From Klebsiella aerogenes (lineage in GTDB: Bacteria; Pseudomonadota; Gammaproteobacteria; Enterobacterales; Enterobacteriaceae): 64,000 nucleotides of DNA. The translations under genes were made by a program, and so were the position numbers. Below the pieces are notes generated by a model that saw only the letters and a list, made by a program, of their open reading frames with translations, ran no database searches and had not been told where the DNA came from. The first letter of the stretch is position 1. Every line of letters begins with the position of its first letter. Where the stretch lies: assembly GCA_029027985.1 (NCBI GenBank), contig CP119076.1:310001-374000 (forward strand), in the 5' to 3' direction. This document shows, piece after piece, positions 29,797-39,349 of the stretch.

Positions 29797-30471
29797 CTAC
29801 AAGGTACGGCACAAACACCATACCTGAACCGTCGCGGCGCCGTTTCGCAAAAGCAGGCGGGATATCTCAGCGACGGTGCTTCCGGTTGTGACGACATCAT
29901 CCACAATGGCGATATGGTGACCCCGTACAGATAATTCAAGTTGGAAAGCATTTTTCAGGTTCTGCTTGCGCAATCTGGCGCTGAGTTGATGCTGAGTGGC
30001 GGTGCGCCGGGTGCGCGTCAACGAATCGCCGCGCCATGCGCAACCCGTCCAGTGCGCCAGCGGGCGACACAGCGCTTCACTTTGATTAAATCCCCTACGC
30101 CAGTGGCGACGCTGCCATAGCGGCACGCCCACGATCCGGTCTACGGGCGGTAGCCCGCAGCTGTGGCGCAAACGCAAAATGAGTAGCCGCGCCAGTGCGG
30201 GCGCCAGTTCCGGACGATGTCCAAACTTCAGCTGATGCACCAGCCCGCTCAGTGGCGGGACATAATCATTGACCGCCACCAACCGCCGCCAGGGCGGCGG
30301 TTTTTGCAGGCAACGCCCGCAGGGGACGGTAGGCGCTAACGCCGGCAAACCGCATTGCGGGCAGAGCGTTTGCGGTGTGAGCAGCGAGGCAGTGCAGCGC
30401 GAGCATATCCCCCAGCGGGCGATGGCCAACGGCATTTGGCATAGCCAGCATAAGCTGTGTGCTGTTAGCAT
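29797..30471 (-). CDS. gntX: GntX/ComF-family phosphoribosyltransferase-like protein
   Basis: 224 residues, matching E. coli GntX. An N-terminal zinc-finger-like part has several Cys pairs (CWLC, CSRC, CPQC, CGRC within the first 60 residues) and the C-terminal half carries a PRTase motif, AIVDDVVTTGSTVAEI. The ComF family takes part in DNA uptake in competent bacteria; the E. coli protein has been linked to use of DNA as a nutrient and, by its old name, to gluconate. Divergent from bioH with a 37-bp gap. Confidence 0.93.
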   Translation of the reverse strand: MLTAHSLCWLCQMPLAIARWGICSRCTASLLTPQTLCPQCGLPALAPTVPCGRCLQKPPPWRRLVAVNDYVPPLSGLVHQLKFGHRPELAPALARLLILRLRHSCGLPPVDRIVGVPLWQRRHWRRGFNQSEALCRPLAHWTGCAWRGDSLTRTRRTATQHQLSARLRKQNLKNAFQLELSVRGHHIAIVDDVVTTGSTVAEISRLLLRNGAATVQVWCLCRTL

Positions 30472-30508
30472 AATTCACCTCATAGTGATGAAAAGAGAAC
30501 AGTAACTG

Positions 30509-31291
30509 ATGAATGACATCTGGTGGCAAACCACGGGCGAAGGAAATTGTCATCTTGTGCTGCTGCACGGATGGGGGCTGAATGCCAACGTGTGGGATTG
30601 CATTACGCCGGAATTGGCCGCGCATTTTACGCTGCACCTGGTGGATCTGCCGGGTTACGGGCGCAGCGTCGGTTTTGGCGCTTTAACGCTTGAGGAAATG
30701 GCGCAGCGGGTGGTTGAAAAAGCGCCGCAACAGGCTATTTGGCTCGGCTGGAGCCTGGGCGGGTTGGTGGCGAGCCTCGTCGCGCTACAGTATCCGCAGC
30801 GCGTGCAGGCATTGGTGACCGTAGCCTCGTCACCATGCTTCGGCGCGCGTGAACGGTGGCCGGGGATTAAACCGGAAGTGCTGAGCGGTTTCCAGCAGCA
30901 GCTTAGCGAAGATTTCCAGCGCACCGTCGAGCGTTTTCTCGCCCTGCAGACCATGGGGACCGAAAGCGCACGCCAGGATGCTCGTGCGCTGAAAGGTACC
31001 GTGTTGTCACTGCCGATGCCGCCTGCCGACGTCCTCAACGGCGGGTTGGAGATCCTCAAGACCGTCGATTTACGTCAACCGCTCGCCGCGCTGACGATGC
31101 CATTCCTGCGCCTTTATGGTCGCCTGGATGGCCTGGTGCCGCGCAAAATCATTCCGTTGTTGAATGAACGGTGGCCGCAAAGCGAGGCTATCGTCTTCGA
31201 AAAGGCAGCCCACGCGCCGTTTATCTCGCATCCGCAGGCGTTCTGTGAGCCACTGATTACGCTAAAAAATCGGCTGAATAATTATTTTTAG
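30509..31291 (+). CDS. bioH: BioH, pimeloyl-ACP methyl ester carboxylesterase
   Basis: Hydrolyses pimeloyl-ACP methyl ester, ending pimelate assembly for biotin. 260 residues (E. coli 256). Alpha/beta hydrolase with the nucleophile elbow GWSLGG (Ser82), an acid in RLDGLVP and a histidine in [11 protein letters not shown]. Divergent from gntX, as in E. coli. A possible hairpin lies between it and the next small gene. Confidence 0.96.
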   Translation: MNDIWWQTTGEGNCHLVLLHGWGLNANVWDCITPELAAHFTLHLVDLPGYGRSVGFGALTLEEMAQRVVEKAPQQAIWLGWSLGGLVASLVALQYPQRVQALVTVASSPCFGARERWPGIKPEVLSGFQQQLSEDFQRTVERFLALQTMGTESARQDARALKGTVLSLPMPPADVLNGGLEILKTVDLRQPLAALTMPFLRLYGRLDGLVPRKIIPLLNERWPQSEAIVFEKAAHAPFISHPQAFCEPLITLKNRLNNYF

Positions 31292-31403
31292 CGGAGCGTG
31301 GTAAATCGCCAGGATCTGGTAATACTTAGGTTGTTGCGGTGGTTGATTATTTCATTTTTGCCGCCGCAAACTAAAAATAACAACCTTATGGAGAGTAAAG
31401 GCT

Positions 31404-31673
31404 ATGAAACTTGTTACAGGTATTGTTGCATCTCTGGTGATAGGCTCCCTTTCTTTTGGCGCGTTCGCGGCGAAAGAGATTCAGAAAGATGAAGTCGCGC
31501 AGATGAAACTGACTAAGGTCGGTACCATTACGACGTCAAAGACAACCTCGCCGATGGACGCGAAACGCGATCTGTCGAAGAAGGCGGATAAGCTGGGTGG
31601 TAAATACTTCGTGGTGATTGCTGGCGAGAAGAACGAGAAGAGCGTTCACGCTAACGCCGACGTTTATAAGTAA
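31404..31673 (+). CDS. Small exported DUF1471 (YhcN/BhsA/McbA-type) protein
   Basis: 89 residues with a clear signal peptide: MKLVTG, a hydrophobic core and an AFA-AKE cleavage site near residue 22-23. The mature part has the DUF1471 look (VGTITTSKTTSPMDAKRDLSKKADKLGGKYFVVIAGEKN...VHANADVYK). Members are small periplasmic or surface proteins induced by acid, peroxide, metals or biofilm growth; no exact function can be given here. GGAGAG lies just before the ATG. E. coli has rpnA, not this gene, between bioH and feoC. A 67-bp repeat array follows. Confidence 0.88.
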   Translation: MKLVTGIVASLVIGSLSFGAFAAKEIQKDEVAQMKLTKVGTITTSKTTSPMDAKRDLSKKADKLGGKYFVVIAGEKNEKSVHANADVYK

Positions 31674-31680
31674 ATCAGAT

Positions 31681-32142
31681 GCTCCCCGGATAAGGCGTGA
31701 GCCGCTATCCGGGGATGTTCCCTGCTGGCGCTACGCTTAGCAGGGCTACGGTTCCGTGCTGTTAGGTAGCCCGGATAAGGCGTGAGCCGCCATCCGGGGA
31801 TGTTCAGCAGGGCGACGGTTCCGTACTGTTGGGTAGTCCGGATAAGGCGTTAGCCGCCATCCGGGGATGTTCAGCAGGGCGACGGTTCCGTGCTGTTGGG
31901 TAGCCCGGATAAGGCGCTCGCCGTCATCCGGGGATGTTCAGCAGGGCGACGGTTTCGTGCTGTTGGGTAGCCCGGATAAGGCGTTAGCCGCCATCCGGGG
32001 ATGTTCAGCAGGGTGATGGTTTCGTACCGTCGGGTAGCTCGGATAAGGCGTTGGCCGTCATCCGGGGATGTTCAGCAGGGCGACGATTCCGTACCGTTGG
32101 GTAGCCCGGATAAGGCGTGAGCCGCCATCCGGGGATGTTCAT
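31681..32142. repeat. Tandem REP-type array, 67-bp units with one 85-bp leading unit
   Basis: The marker CCGGATAAGGCG starts at about 31686, then 31771, 31838, 31905, 31972, 32039 and 32106, so the last five steps are exactly 67 bp and the first is 85 bp. The first unit has the hairpin CCCTGCT/AGCAGGG (about 31719-31744); later units keep only its right side (TTCAGCAGGGCGACGG), an 18-bp loss. Each unit also has a CCCGGAT/ATCCGGGG hairpin. The array runs up to the feoC stop codon and no gene was seen in it. Confidence 0.9.
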
Positions 32143-32379
32143 TCAGCGTAGCGACCACCATTCCCGCAGGCAGGCCTTACCTTCCGGACAGCTTTTGCAG
32201 CTGCCGGAAAGACAACCATCGGCATCTTCGATAATTTTTACCGCTTTACCCATGGTTTCCAGACGGCTCAACATGGCGTCGATCAGCGGCTGCGGCGTAT
32301 GCAGGCGGGCGCTCAACTGCGCGGCCTCCATGCGCCCCTGCAGGGCTAGCATATCGCGAACTTCAATTAACGATGCCAT
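32143..32379 (-). CDS. feoC: FeoC, small regulator of the ferrous iron transporter
   Basis: 78 residues, a winged-helix protein with four cysteines (56, 61, 64 and 70) placed to hold an oxygen-sensitive Fe-S cluster. In Salmonella and Klebsiella FeoC contacts FeoB and protects it from FtsH proteolysis at low oxygen. Last gene of feoABC, 12 bp after feoB. Its stop codon abuts the repeat array. Confidence 0.94.
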   Translation of the reverse strand: MASLIEVRDMLALQGRMEAAQLSARLHTPQPLIDAMLSRLETMGKAVKIIEDADGCLSGSCKSCPEGKACLREWWSLR

Positions 32380-32391
32380 GATGATTGCTCC

Positions 32392-34710
32392 TTAGTGACA
32401 ATCGCCAGCCGGGCTCTGACAGCAGGATGCCGGGGTTTTACGCGTTGTCAGCAGCGAAACGTCCACCCGGCTCCGCGCCCGACGCAGCAAGCCAAAGACC
32501 ACCACGTTGAACAGAATCACCGCCAGAATGCACACCAGGCTGTAGCGCGGATGCTGGCTAAAGCTCACGGTCTGGTAGTAGAGCGTCGACAGCGAATAGG
32601 CGATGTTGAGTCCCCACAGTACCGAGAACATCATCCAACCGCGGCTGGATTCGCGGGCAATCGCACCCATGACGGAAATGCACGGAATGTAGAGCAGAAC
32701 GAAGATCAGGTAACTGTACGCGGCGGCGGCACTGCCGAATTTGCTGCCCATCATGCCCATCGCGCCGGTTTCCATTTCGCCATCGCCTTTGCTCGCTTCA
32801 ATTGGGTTTGCCAGCACGCTCAGGCTGAAGGTGTCTTTCAGACCCTGCCAGGTTTCATCAACGGCGGCTAACAGCTCGTCGCCAAGGTTGAACTCCTGCG
32901 GATTGAACGCTTCATTCTGGATATCTTCCGCGGTGTAAAGGGTGTTCAGCGTACCGACTACCACTTCTTTCGCCATGGCGCCGGTGAACAGGCCGACGGT
33001 CGCTTGCCAGTTGTCTTCATGCACGCCAATCGGTTTAAACACCGGTGTAATTACCCGGCTGACCGAGGCCAGCGCCGAGTCGTTGATGTTATCGACCACT
33101 TTGCCGCTCAGCGAGAAGCTATTCAGCGCGCTTAAGAAGATACTGACAATAACAATCACCTTACCGGCGCGCAGTACGAAGCCTTTCAGACGCTGCCAGG
33201 TCTGGATAATCAGGCTCTTAATATGCGGTACGTGATACACCGGCAGCTCCATCACGAAGGGAGAGGCTTCGCCGCGCATAATGGTGTATTTGAGCATCAG
33301 ACCGGTAAGGATCGCCATCACGATGCCCAGCACATACAGTGAGAAGACCGCCAGCGCGCCGTTCTGGCCGAAGAAGGCCGCGGCGAAGACGGCGAAAATC
33401 GCCAGTCGCGCGCCGCAGGACATAAACGGCGCCATCATGATGGTCATCAGGCGTTCACGCGGCGCATCCAGCGTACGGGCGCCCATGACGGAAGGGACAT
33501 TACAGCCAAAGCCGACGATCAGCGGCACGAAGGATTTCCCCGGCAGCCCGAGCGCCTGCATCAGGCGGTCCATGACGAACGCCGCGCGCGCCATATATCC
33601 GGAGTCCTCCAGGAAGGAGAGGAACAGGTACATCATGCCGATTTGCGGCACCAGCGGCAGCACGGTATTGATACCGCCGCCCAGCCCCTGAGCGAGGAAA
33701 ACGGTCAGCCAGTCCGGGAAGTGCAGGGTATAACCCAGCCACTGAATGCCGTGAATGAAGATAGCCACCGAGCCGGCGTCGAAGATCGGCTGCAGCGCGC
33801 CGCCGATGTTGATGGCCAGCAGGAACATCAGGTACATCACGAACAGAAAGATCGGCAAACCGAGGAAGCGGTTAAGGATGATTTTATCCATCGCCGTGGT
33901 GAAGCGGCTCGGCTCGGCGGTCAGGGTGTTGCTGACGGCATCGCAAACGGCGGCAATGCTTTGATAGCGAGCGTCGGCGATATACAGCGCCGGGTCGTCC
34001 ATCTCGCTGCTGAGATTGGCCAGCGCCAGATCCAGTTTGTCGGCGGCGTTGCCGGCGAAGGCGCGGCTATAAATATCGCCTTCCAGCATCTGCAAGCCGA
34101 GCCAGCGGCGCTGACGCAGCGGCATTTCAACATCCATTTCCTGCGCCAGCATATCGGCTTCACGCTGCAGGGATTGCGGGTAGTGCACCAGCTCCAGCGG
34201 CTGATTCTGTTCGTGGCGGTCGAGCGCCATTTTTAGCGCTTCGATACCGCGGCCGCGGGTGGAGACCAGCGGGATAACCGGGCAGCCGAGGCGGGCGGCC
34301 AGCGCGTCAACGTCAATGCGGATCTGCTGCTTTTCGGCGATATCCAGCATGTTGAGCGCAACGACGCAGGGAATGCCCAGCTCCAGCAGCTGCAACGTCA
34401 GGTACAGATTACGCTCAAGATTAGAGGCATCGATAACGTTAATCAGCAGGTCGGCGTCGCCGCTGAGAATGTAGTGGCAGGCAATCTGTTCGTCGAGCGA
34501 GGTCTGCGAGGAGATTGTCGTCAGTGAGTAGGTGCCTGGCAGATCGACCAGGGTGACCTGGTGGTCGGTGGTGCTGAACGCGCCTTCTTTACGCTCAACG
34601 GTGACTCCCGCCCAGTTGCCCACACGCTGGCGCGCGCCGGTTAACTGATTGAATAAGGTTGTTTTGCCGGAATTAGGATTACCTATTAAACCAACGGTTA
34701 ATTTTTTCAT
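32392..34710 (-). CDS. feoB: FeoB, ferrous iron transport GTPase/permease
   Basis: Main Fe(II) importer of the inner membrane. 772 residues (E. coli 773). The N-terminal G domain has G1 GNPNSGKTT (10-18) and G3 DLPGTYSL, followed by a GDI-like helical domain and the membrane part with the two gate motifs (GCNVPSVMG and YIPCISVMGAI). The C-terminus ends in a cysteine-containing tail. Second gene of feoABC, 28 bp from feoA. Confidence 0.97.
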   Translation of the reverse strand: MKKLTVGLIGNPNSGKTTLFNQLTGARQRVGNWAGVTVERKEGAFSTTDHQVTLVDLPGTYSLTTISSQTSLDEQIACHYILSGDADLLINVIDASNLERNLYLTLQLLELGIPCVVALNMLDIAEKQQIRIDVDALAARLGCPVIPLVSTRGRGIEALKMALDRHEQNQPLELVHYPQSLQREADMLAQEMDVEMPLRQRRWLGLQMLEGDIYSRAFAGNAADKLDLALANLSSEMDDPALYIADARYQSIAAVCDAVSNTLTAEPSRFTTAMDKIILNRFLGLPIFLFVMYLMFLLAINIGGALQPIFDAGSVAIFIHGIQWLGYTLHFPDWLTVFLAQGLGGGINTVLPLVPQIGMMYLFLSFLEDSGYMARAAFVMDRLMQALGLPGKSFVPLIVGFGCNVPSVMGARTLDAPRERLMTIMMAPFMSCGARLAIFAVFAAAFFGQNGALAVFSLYVLGIVMAILTGLMLKYTIMRGEASPFVMELPVYHVPHIKSLIIQTWQRLKGFVLRAGKVIVIVSIFLSALNSFSLSGKVVDNINDSALASVSRVITPVFKPIGVHEDNWQATVGLFTGAMAKEVVVGTLNTLYTAEDIQNEAFNPQEFNLGDELLAAVDETWQGLKDTFSLSVLANPIEASKGDGEMETGAMGMMGSKFGSAAAAYSYLIFVLLYIPCISVMGAIARESSRGWMMFSVLWGLNIAYSLSTLYYQTVSFSQHPRYSLVCILAVILFNVVVFGLLRRARSRVDVSLLTTRKTPASCCQSPAGDCH

Positions 34711-34738
34711 TTTTCAGACTCTTAGTGCCGGTCAGGTG

Positions 34739-35095
<357 letters not shown>

Positions 35096-35151
35096 TCATC
35101 AATACATAACAAGGATAATAAATGCGGTTTTCGGGGGAATTTGCTTATTTC

Positions 35152-35165
35152 TTGATATGACGCAA
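35152..35165. promoter_or_regulatory. Candidate FNR site upstream of feoA
   Basis: TTGAT-ATGA-CGCAA has a perfect left half and a partial right half of the FNR consensus TTGAT-N4-ATCAA. feo is FNR-activated in E. coli. It lies in a 400-bp gap between yhgF and feoA that otherwise holds no gene. Confidence 0.45.
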
Positions 35166-35338
35166 GAACGCTACTGTAGCCGAAAATAAAGTAAGAATTA
35201 ATTTTTTCACTTAATGTTTAATTAAGGTTTCATTAGTTAACAGAATGAAACTTTATACACACAGCTGATATTTCGCGCGTATTAATCGGTTACTGGAATA
35301 TATTGTTCGCGGTTTGCGTACTAATGCGCAGAGGAAAT

Positions 35339-35359
35339 TGCCCCTCGTGAAGAGGGGCA
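35339..35359 (-). terminator. Hairpin downstream of yhgF
   Basis: GCCCCTC (35340-35346) pairs with GAGGGGC (35352-35358) just past the yhgF stop; read on the minus strand it is followed by a short AATTT. Probable but weak terminator. Confidence 0.55.
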
Positions 35360-35366
35360 GGGAAGA

Positions 35367-37697
35367 TTAGCGTTTTTTGCCCATGGCGGCCGCCAGCGCA
35401 TCCATCATTGCGCTATTACCGGCTGGCTGCGCGTCGCGACCGCGCGGCTTCGCCGCTTTCGCCGCCGGACGGTTGCCCTGAGCGCGATCGTTACCGCCGC
35501 CGCGGCGCGCGTTGCTGTCGCCCGGTTGTTCATCCAGGCGCATGGTTAACGCGATACGTTTACGCGGCAGGTCCACTTCCATCACCTTCACTTTGACGAT
35601 ATCGCCCGCTTTGACCACGGTATGCGGGTCTTCCACGAACTTATTCGACAGCGAAGAGATATGTACCAGGCCATCCTGATGCACGCCGATATCGACGAAG
35701 GCGCCGAAGTTGGTCACGTTGGTGACCGCGCCTTCCAGAATCATGCCCGGCAGCAGGTCGTTCATGGTCTCGACGCCATCGGCGAACTGGGCAGTTTTAA
35801 ACTCAGGACGCGGATCGCGACCCGGTTTTTCCAGCTCCTTGATGATATCGGACACCGTTGGCACGCCGAACTTATCGTCGGTGAAATCAACGGCCTTCAG
35901 ATTACGCAGCTCGCTGCTGTTACCCATCAGATCTTTCAGCGCCTGCTGGGTGGCGGCCAGAATACGCTCGACCACCGGATAGGCTTCCGGGTGAACCGTA
36001 GAGGCGTCCAGCGGGTTGTCGCCGTGGTTGATGCGCAGGAAGCCAGCGCACTGTTCAAAGGCTTTCGGCCCCAGGCGGCTTACCTTCAGCAGTTGCTGGC
36101 GGTTCTGGAACTGGCCGTTCTCATCGCGCCAGGAGACAATATTCTGCGCCATCATGCGGGTCAGGCCGGCGACGCGGGTCAGCAGCGCGACGGAGGCGGT
36201 GTTGAGATCGACGCCAACGGCGTTAACGCAGTCTTCCACCACTGCATCCAGCTTGCGTGCAAGCTGTGTCTGGCTGACGTCATGTTGGTACTGGCCGACG
36301 CCGATAGATTTCGGATCGATTTTCACCAGCTCGGCCAACGGATCCTGCAGGCGACGGGCGATTGAGACCGCGCCGCGTAGGGAAACGTCGAGATCCGGGA
36401 ATTCCAGCGCCGCCAGTTCGGAGGCGGAGTAGACGGAAGCGCCCGCTTCGCTGACGATCACCTTCTGGGCGGTGACTTTCGGGAACTGTTTTTGCACGTC
36501 GAGGAAGAAACGCTCGGTCTCGCGGGACGCGGTGCCGTTGCCGATAGCGACCAGCTCGACGTTATGTTTCTCGCACAGCGCCGCCACGGCGACGGCGGCT
36601 TTCGCGGCCTGCCCGGTATGCGGATAGATGGTATCGGTAGCGACCAGTTTACCGGTACCGTCAACGACAGCGACTTTAACGCCGGTACGCAGGCCTGGAT
36701 CGAGGCCCATCGTGGCGCGCAGGCCTGCGGGAGCGGCCATCAGCAGATCGTGCAGGTTACGGGCGAAAACGTTAATCGCTTCGTCTTCCGCGCGCTCGCG
36801 CACGGTGCCCATCAGTTCGGTTTCGAGGTGCATCAGCACCTTGATACGCCAGGTCCAACTGACGACGCCTTTACGCCAGCTGTCCGCCGGGGCGTTGTTC
36901 AGACGCAGGCCGAGGTGATCGATGATGATCTGCTCGCAGTGGCTTTCTTTCGGCGGCTCGTCAAACTGCGGGTCGGCGTTGAGTGACAGTTGCAGCACGC
37001 CTTCGTTGCGCCCACGGAACATCGCCAGCGCGCGGTGCGACGGCACGGACGCGATCGGTTCATGATGGTCGAAGTAGTCGCGGAATTTAGCGCCTTCTTC
37101 TTCCTTGCCGTTGACCACGCTCGCCACCAGATGGGCGTTTTTCCACAGGTAGTCGCGAACTTTCGCCAGCAGCGCGGCGTCTTCGGCGAAGCGCTCCATC
37201 AGGATATAGCGCGCGCCGTCAAGGGCAGCTTTGCTATCCGCTACGCCTTTATCAGCATCGATATATTTTGCTGCTTCGGCTTCCGGATCATGTGAAGGCT
37301 CGTTCCACAGCAGGTCGGCCAGCGGCTCCAGACCGGCTTCAATGGCGATTTGCCCGCGGGTACGGCGTTTCGGTTTATACGGCAGGTAAAGGTCTTCAAG
37401 TTCGGTTTTGCTGAGGGTCGCGGTAATCGCTTTTTCCAGCGCTTCGCTGAGCTTGCCCTGTTCGCCGATCGACTTAAGGATCGCCTGGCGGCGGTCTTCC
37501 AGCTCGCGCAGATATCCGAGGCGGGTTTCCAGATTACGCAACTGCGTGTCATCCAGACCGCCGGTGACTTCCTTACGATAACGTGCAATAAACGGCACGG
37601 TGTTCCCTTCATCAAGCAGGCGAACGGCAGCTTCTACCTGTTCGGCTCTGGCCTGAAGTTCACCCGCAATAATGCGGCAGAGCGAATCATTCATCAT
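35367..37697 (-). CDS. yhgF: YhgF/Tex, S1-domain RNA-binding transcription-related protein
   Basis: 776 residues (E. coli 773), close to Tex proteins. Domains in order: N-terminal helical part, a YqgF/RuvX-like RNase H fold (about 320-450, [16 protein letters not shown]), helix-hairpin-helix repeats (about 490-560) and a C-terminal S1 RNA-binding domain (about 650-720, [22 protein letters not shown]), then a basic glycine-rich tail. Tex proteins are linked to transcription and RNA binding; the exact job is unclear. It lies downstream of greB on the same strand. Confidence 0.95.
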   Translation of the reverse strand: MMNDSLCRIIAGELQARAEQVEAAVRLLDEGNTVPFIARYRKEVTGGLDDTQLRNLETRLGYLRELEDRRQAILKSIGEQGKLSEALEKAITATLSKTELEDLYLPYKPKRRTRGQIAIEAGLEPLADLLWNEPSHDPEAEAAKYIDADKGVADSKAALDGARYILMERFAEDAALLAKVRDYLWKNAHLVASVVNGKEEEGAKFRDYFDHHEPIASVPSHRALAMFRGRNEGVLQLSLNADPQFDEPPKESHCEQIIIDHLGLRLNNAPADSWRKGVVSWTWRIKVLMHLETELMGTVRERAEDEAINVFARNLHDLLMAAPAGLRATMGLDPGLRTGVKVAVVDGTGKLVATDTIYPHTGQAAKAAVAVAALCEKHNVELVAIGNGTASRETERFFLDVQKQFPKVTAQKVIVSEAGASVYSASELAALEFPDLDVSLRGAVSIARRLQDPLAELVKIDPKSIGVGQYQHDVSQTQLARKLDAVVEDCVNAVGVDLNTASVALLTRVAGLTRMMAQNIVSWRDENGQFQNRQQLLKVSRLGPKAFEQCAGFLRINHGDNPLDASTVHPEAYPVVERILAATQQALKDLMGNSSELRNLKAVDFTDDKFGVPTVSDIIKELEKPGRDPRPEFKTAQFADGVETMNDLLPGMILEGAVTNVTNFGAFVDIGVHQDGLVHISSLSNKFVEDPHTVVKAGDIVKVKVMEVDLPRKRIALTMRLDEQPGDSNARRGGGNDRAQGNRPAAKAAKPRGRDAQPAGNSAMMDALAAAMGKKR

Positions 37698-37797
37698 CGG
37701 TTTAATTCATCTTTAGGGTCAAAAATCAGGGGATAGTTATACGGACTGACAGGCTAAAATGCCAGCCGCGACCGGGTTCTCTCGGAATGTTCCGGCT

Positions 37798-38271
37798 CTA
37801 TTTCACGTATTCAATTTCGTTGACGTACCAGCTGGCTTCGCCCGCGGGCGTGTTGACGATAGCCAGATCGCCGACTTCTTTTTTCAGTAGCGCGCGCGCC
37901 ATCGGCGAATCGATGGAGATATAGTCTTTGCGGCCGAAGATTTCATCATAGCCGACAATACGAAAGCGCTTGGTATCGCCGTCGTCGTTTTCGATTTCCA
38001 CCCATGCGCCAAAGAACACTTTGCCTTCCTGTTGCGGGGAGTAATCAACGATTTTGAGATGTTCCAGACACTTGGTGAGATAGCGTACCCGGCGGTCGAT
38101 TTCGCGCAGGCGCTTTTTGTTGTACTGATAGTCGGCGTTTTCGCTGCGGTCGCCAAGGCTTGCCGCCCAGGTCACTTTTTTGGTGACTTCCGGGCGCTCT
38201 GTACGCCACAAGTAATCCATCTCTTGCTTCAGTTTTTCATACCCTTCGCGGGTGATCAGCGGCGTTTTCAT
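37798..38271 (-). CDS. greB: GreB, transcript cleavage/elongation factor
   Basis: Enters the secondary channel of RNA polymerase and triggers cleavage of backtracked RNA. 157 residues: an N-terminal coiled coil (about 1-75) with acidic tip residues in the SLGDRSENADYQYNKKR region and a C-terminal FKBP-like domain. The start MKTPLITREGYEKL matches E. coli; the open frame extends 57 bp upstream without support. In E. coli greB is directly divergent from ompR; here a seven-kb cassette separates them and the cassette regulator lies 85 bp upstream of greB on the same strand. Confidence 0.96.
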   Translation of the reverse strand: MKTPLITREGYEKLKQEMDYLWRTERPEVTKKVTWAASLGDRSENADYQYNKKRLREIDRRVRYLTKCLEHLKIVDYSPQQEGKVFFGAWVEIENDDGDTKRFRIVGYDEIFGRKDYISIDSPMARALLKKEVGDLAIVNTPAGEASWYVNEIEYVK

Positions 38272-38356
38272 CAGCGGTTCATCCAAAATAATCTCGTCCC
38301 GCCGTACCTTAACCAGCCGCTCAGGCAAGGTAAAGCGGTGGGCGAATAAATTGCGG

Positions 38357-39115
38357 CTACTGGCTGCGGGTGAAAATAGTAATGACTTGATTGATATGGT
38401 TTTTCATTGCTTTTTTTGCCGCGCGAACGTCGTGAGCCTCAATGGCTTCCAGGATAGCGCGGTGCTCCTGTTCGGAACGGCGAGGCATATCATCCGGCGT
38501 GTAGTGGCGCTGCAGCATACGGAACATGCTGCCGTAACGGTGGCCGAGCAGGTGGCCGATGATAAACGCATACGCTGGATTGCCGCTGGCCTGGGCGATA
38601 CGAATATGGAACAGGCGGTCGCCGGGATGAGTGGTGGATCCGGCGCGGTTATCGCGGCAGTTTTGTTCAAAGGCGTCGCGAATAGCGGCCAGCTCTTCGG
38701 GGCTGGCGTGGCGCGCTGCCAGCGCGGCGGTTTCCGGTTCGATCAGCAAGCGTGTCTGCAGCAGAGAAAAGGGCGGTAGTTCGGCGTTAAAATCGAGGTC
38801 GATGTTGAGTTCGTCGTCGATCTCCGTCCACTGGCCGCGACCGGCCTGGGCCATCACCGGTTCTTTGGTCGCGGCGAGCGGCGTCTGTGATTTGACAATA
38901 ACCCCGTTGCCGACGCGCACGTCGACCAGGCCAATCACCTCAAGGGCAATCAACGCTTCGCGTACCGATGCCCGGCTGACATTCAGCTGCTGAGCTAAAT
39001 CTCGCTCAGAGGGCAGGCGGCTGCCGGGCGGAAATTCGTTGTTTTCAATCAACCGCTTGAGTTGATCTGCTATCTGTCTGTAAATCCTTGGGTTTTCGAG
39101 TCTGGTAATCGGCAT
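38357..39115 (-). CDS. FadR-subfamily GntR regulator of the sugar-acid cassette
   Basis: 252 residues. N-terminal winged helix-turn-helix of GntR type (about 8-75: LPSERDLAQQLNVSRASVRE) and a C-terminal all-helical FCD ligand domain (about 105-235) with the metal-binding Asp/His positions likely in DRLFHIRIA and HRAILEAIE. It resembles the UxuR/ExuR/LldR group that senses sugar acids. Divergent from the catabolic genes across 234 bp holding several inverted repeats. Inferred role: repressor of the cassette relieved by a pathway acid such as L-fuconate or its keto-deoxy product. AAAGGTG precedes the ATG. Confidence 0.88.
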   Translation of the reverse strand: MPITRLENPRIYRQIADQLKRLIENNEFPPGSRLPSERDLAQQLNVSRASVREALIALEVIGLVDVRVGNGVIVKSQTPLAATKEPVMAQAGRGQWTEIDDELNIDLDFNAELPPFSLLQTRLLIEPETAALAARHASPEELAAIRDAFEQNCRDNRAGSTTHPGDRLFHIRIAQASGNPAYAFIIGHLLGHRYGSMFRMLQRHYTPDDMPRRSEQEHRAILEAIEAHDVRAAKKAMKNHINQVITIFTRSQ

Positions 39116-39202
39116 GTTTCACCTTTGCTCACGCAATAGACAGTGATAAAGCGCACAAATATTGGCCAGCACACTTGAGTGTTTGTTAGTCGAGTGTAAT
39201 TA

Positions 39203-39216
39203 ATTGGTTAACCAAT
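39203..39216. promoter_or_regulatory. Perfect palindrome, candidate operator of the GntR-type regulator
   Basis: ATTGGTTAACCAAT is a perfect 14-bp dyad. It is close to the UxuR/ExuR operator form AATTGGTATACCAATT, as expected for a regulator of that subgroup. It lies 88 bp from the regulator start and 134 bp from the first catabolic gene. Confidence 0.6.
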
Positions 39217-39268
39217 GTGCCGTTTGCGGCCATTTTTGCAACATCTGAGCTTCACGATAGCGGGTTAT

Positions 39269-39328
39269 GCCTGACTTGTCATGCGAAAGGTCAGGCCTTT
39301 GACTACCACTAATGGCCTGACCATTAGT
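39269..39328. promoter_or_regulatory. Two further inverted repeats before the first cassette dehydrogenase
   Basis: GCCTGAC (39269-39275) is mirrored by GTCAGGC (39290-39296) with 14 bp between. ACTAATGG (39308-39315) is mirrored by CCATTAGT (39321-39328) with CCTGA between, centred on TGGCCTGACCA, which resembles FadR-type TGGTC-N-GACCA. The second dyad ends 21 bp before the ATG at 39350, so bound protein would block transcription or translation start. Confidence 0.55.
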
Positions 39329-39349
39329 CCTTTAGACCAGGGGAGAGAA

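Noticed and set aside
31298-31492. Small frame overlapping the DUF1471 gene
   Set aside because: Different frame from the signal-peptide protein, no ribosome site and no sensible product.
31681-32142. Possible CRISPR array at 31.7 kb
   Set aside because: The 67-bp period has near-identical content throughout; there are no variable spacers.
38252-38779. 175-codon plus-strand frame over the greB-regulator gap
   Set aside because: Overlaps two convincing minus-strand genes and lacks a ribosome site.
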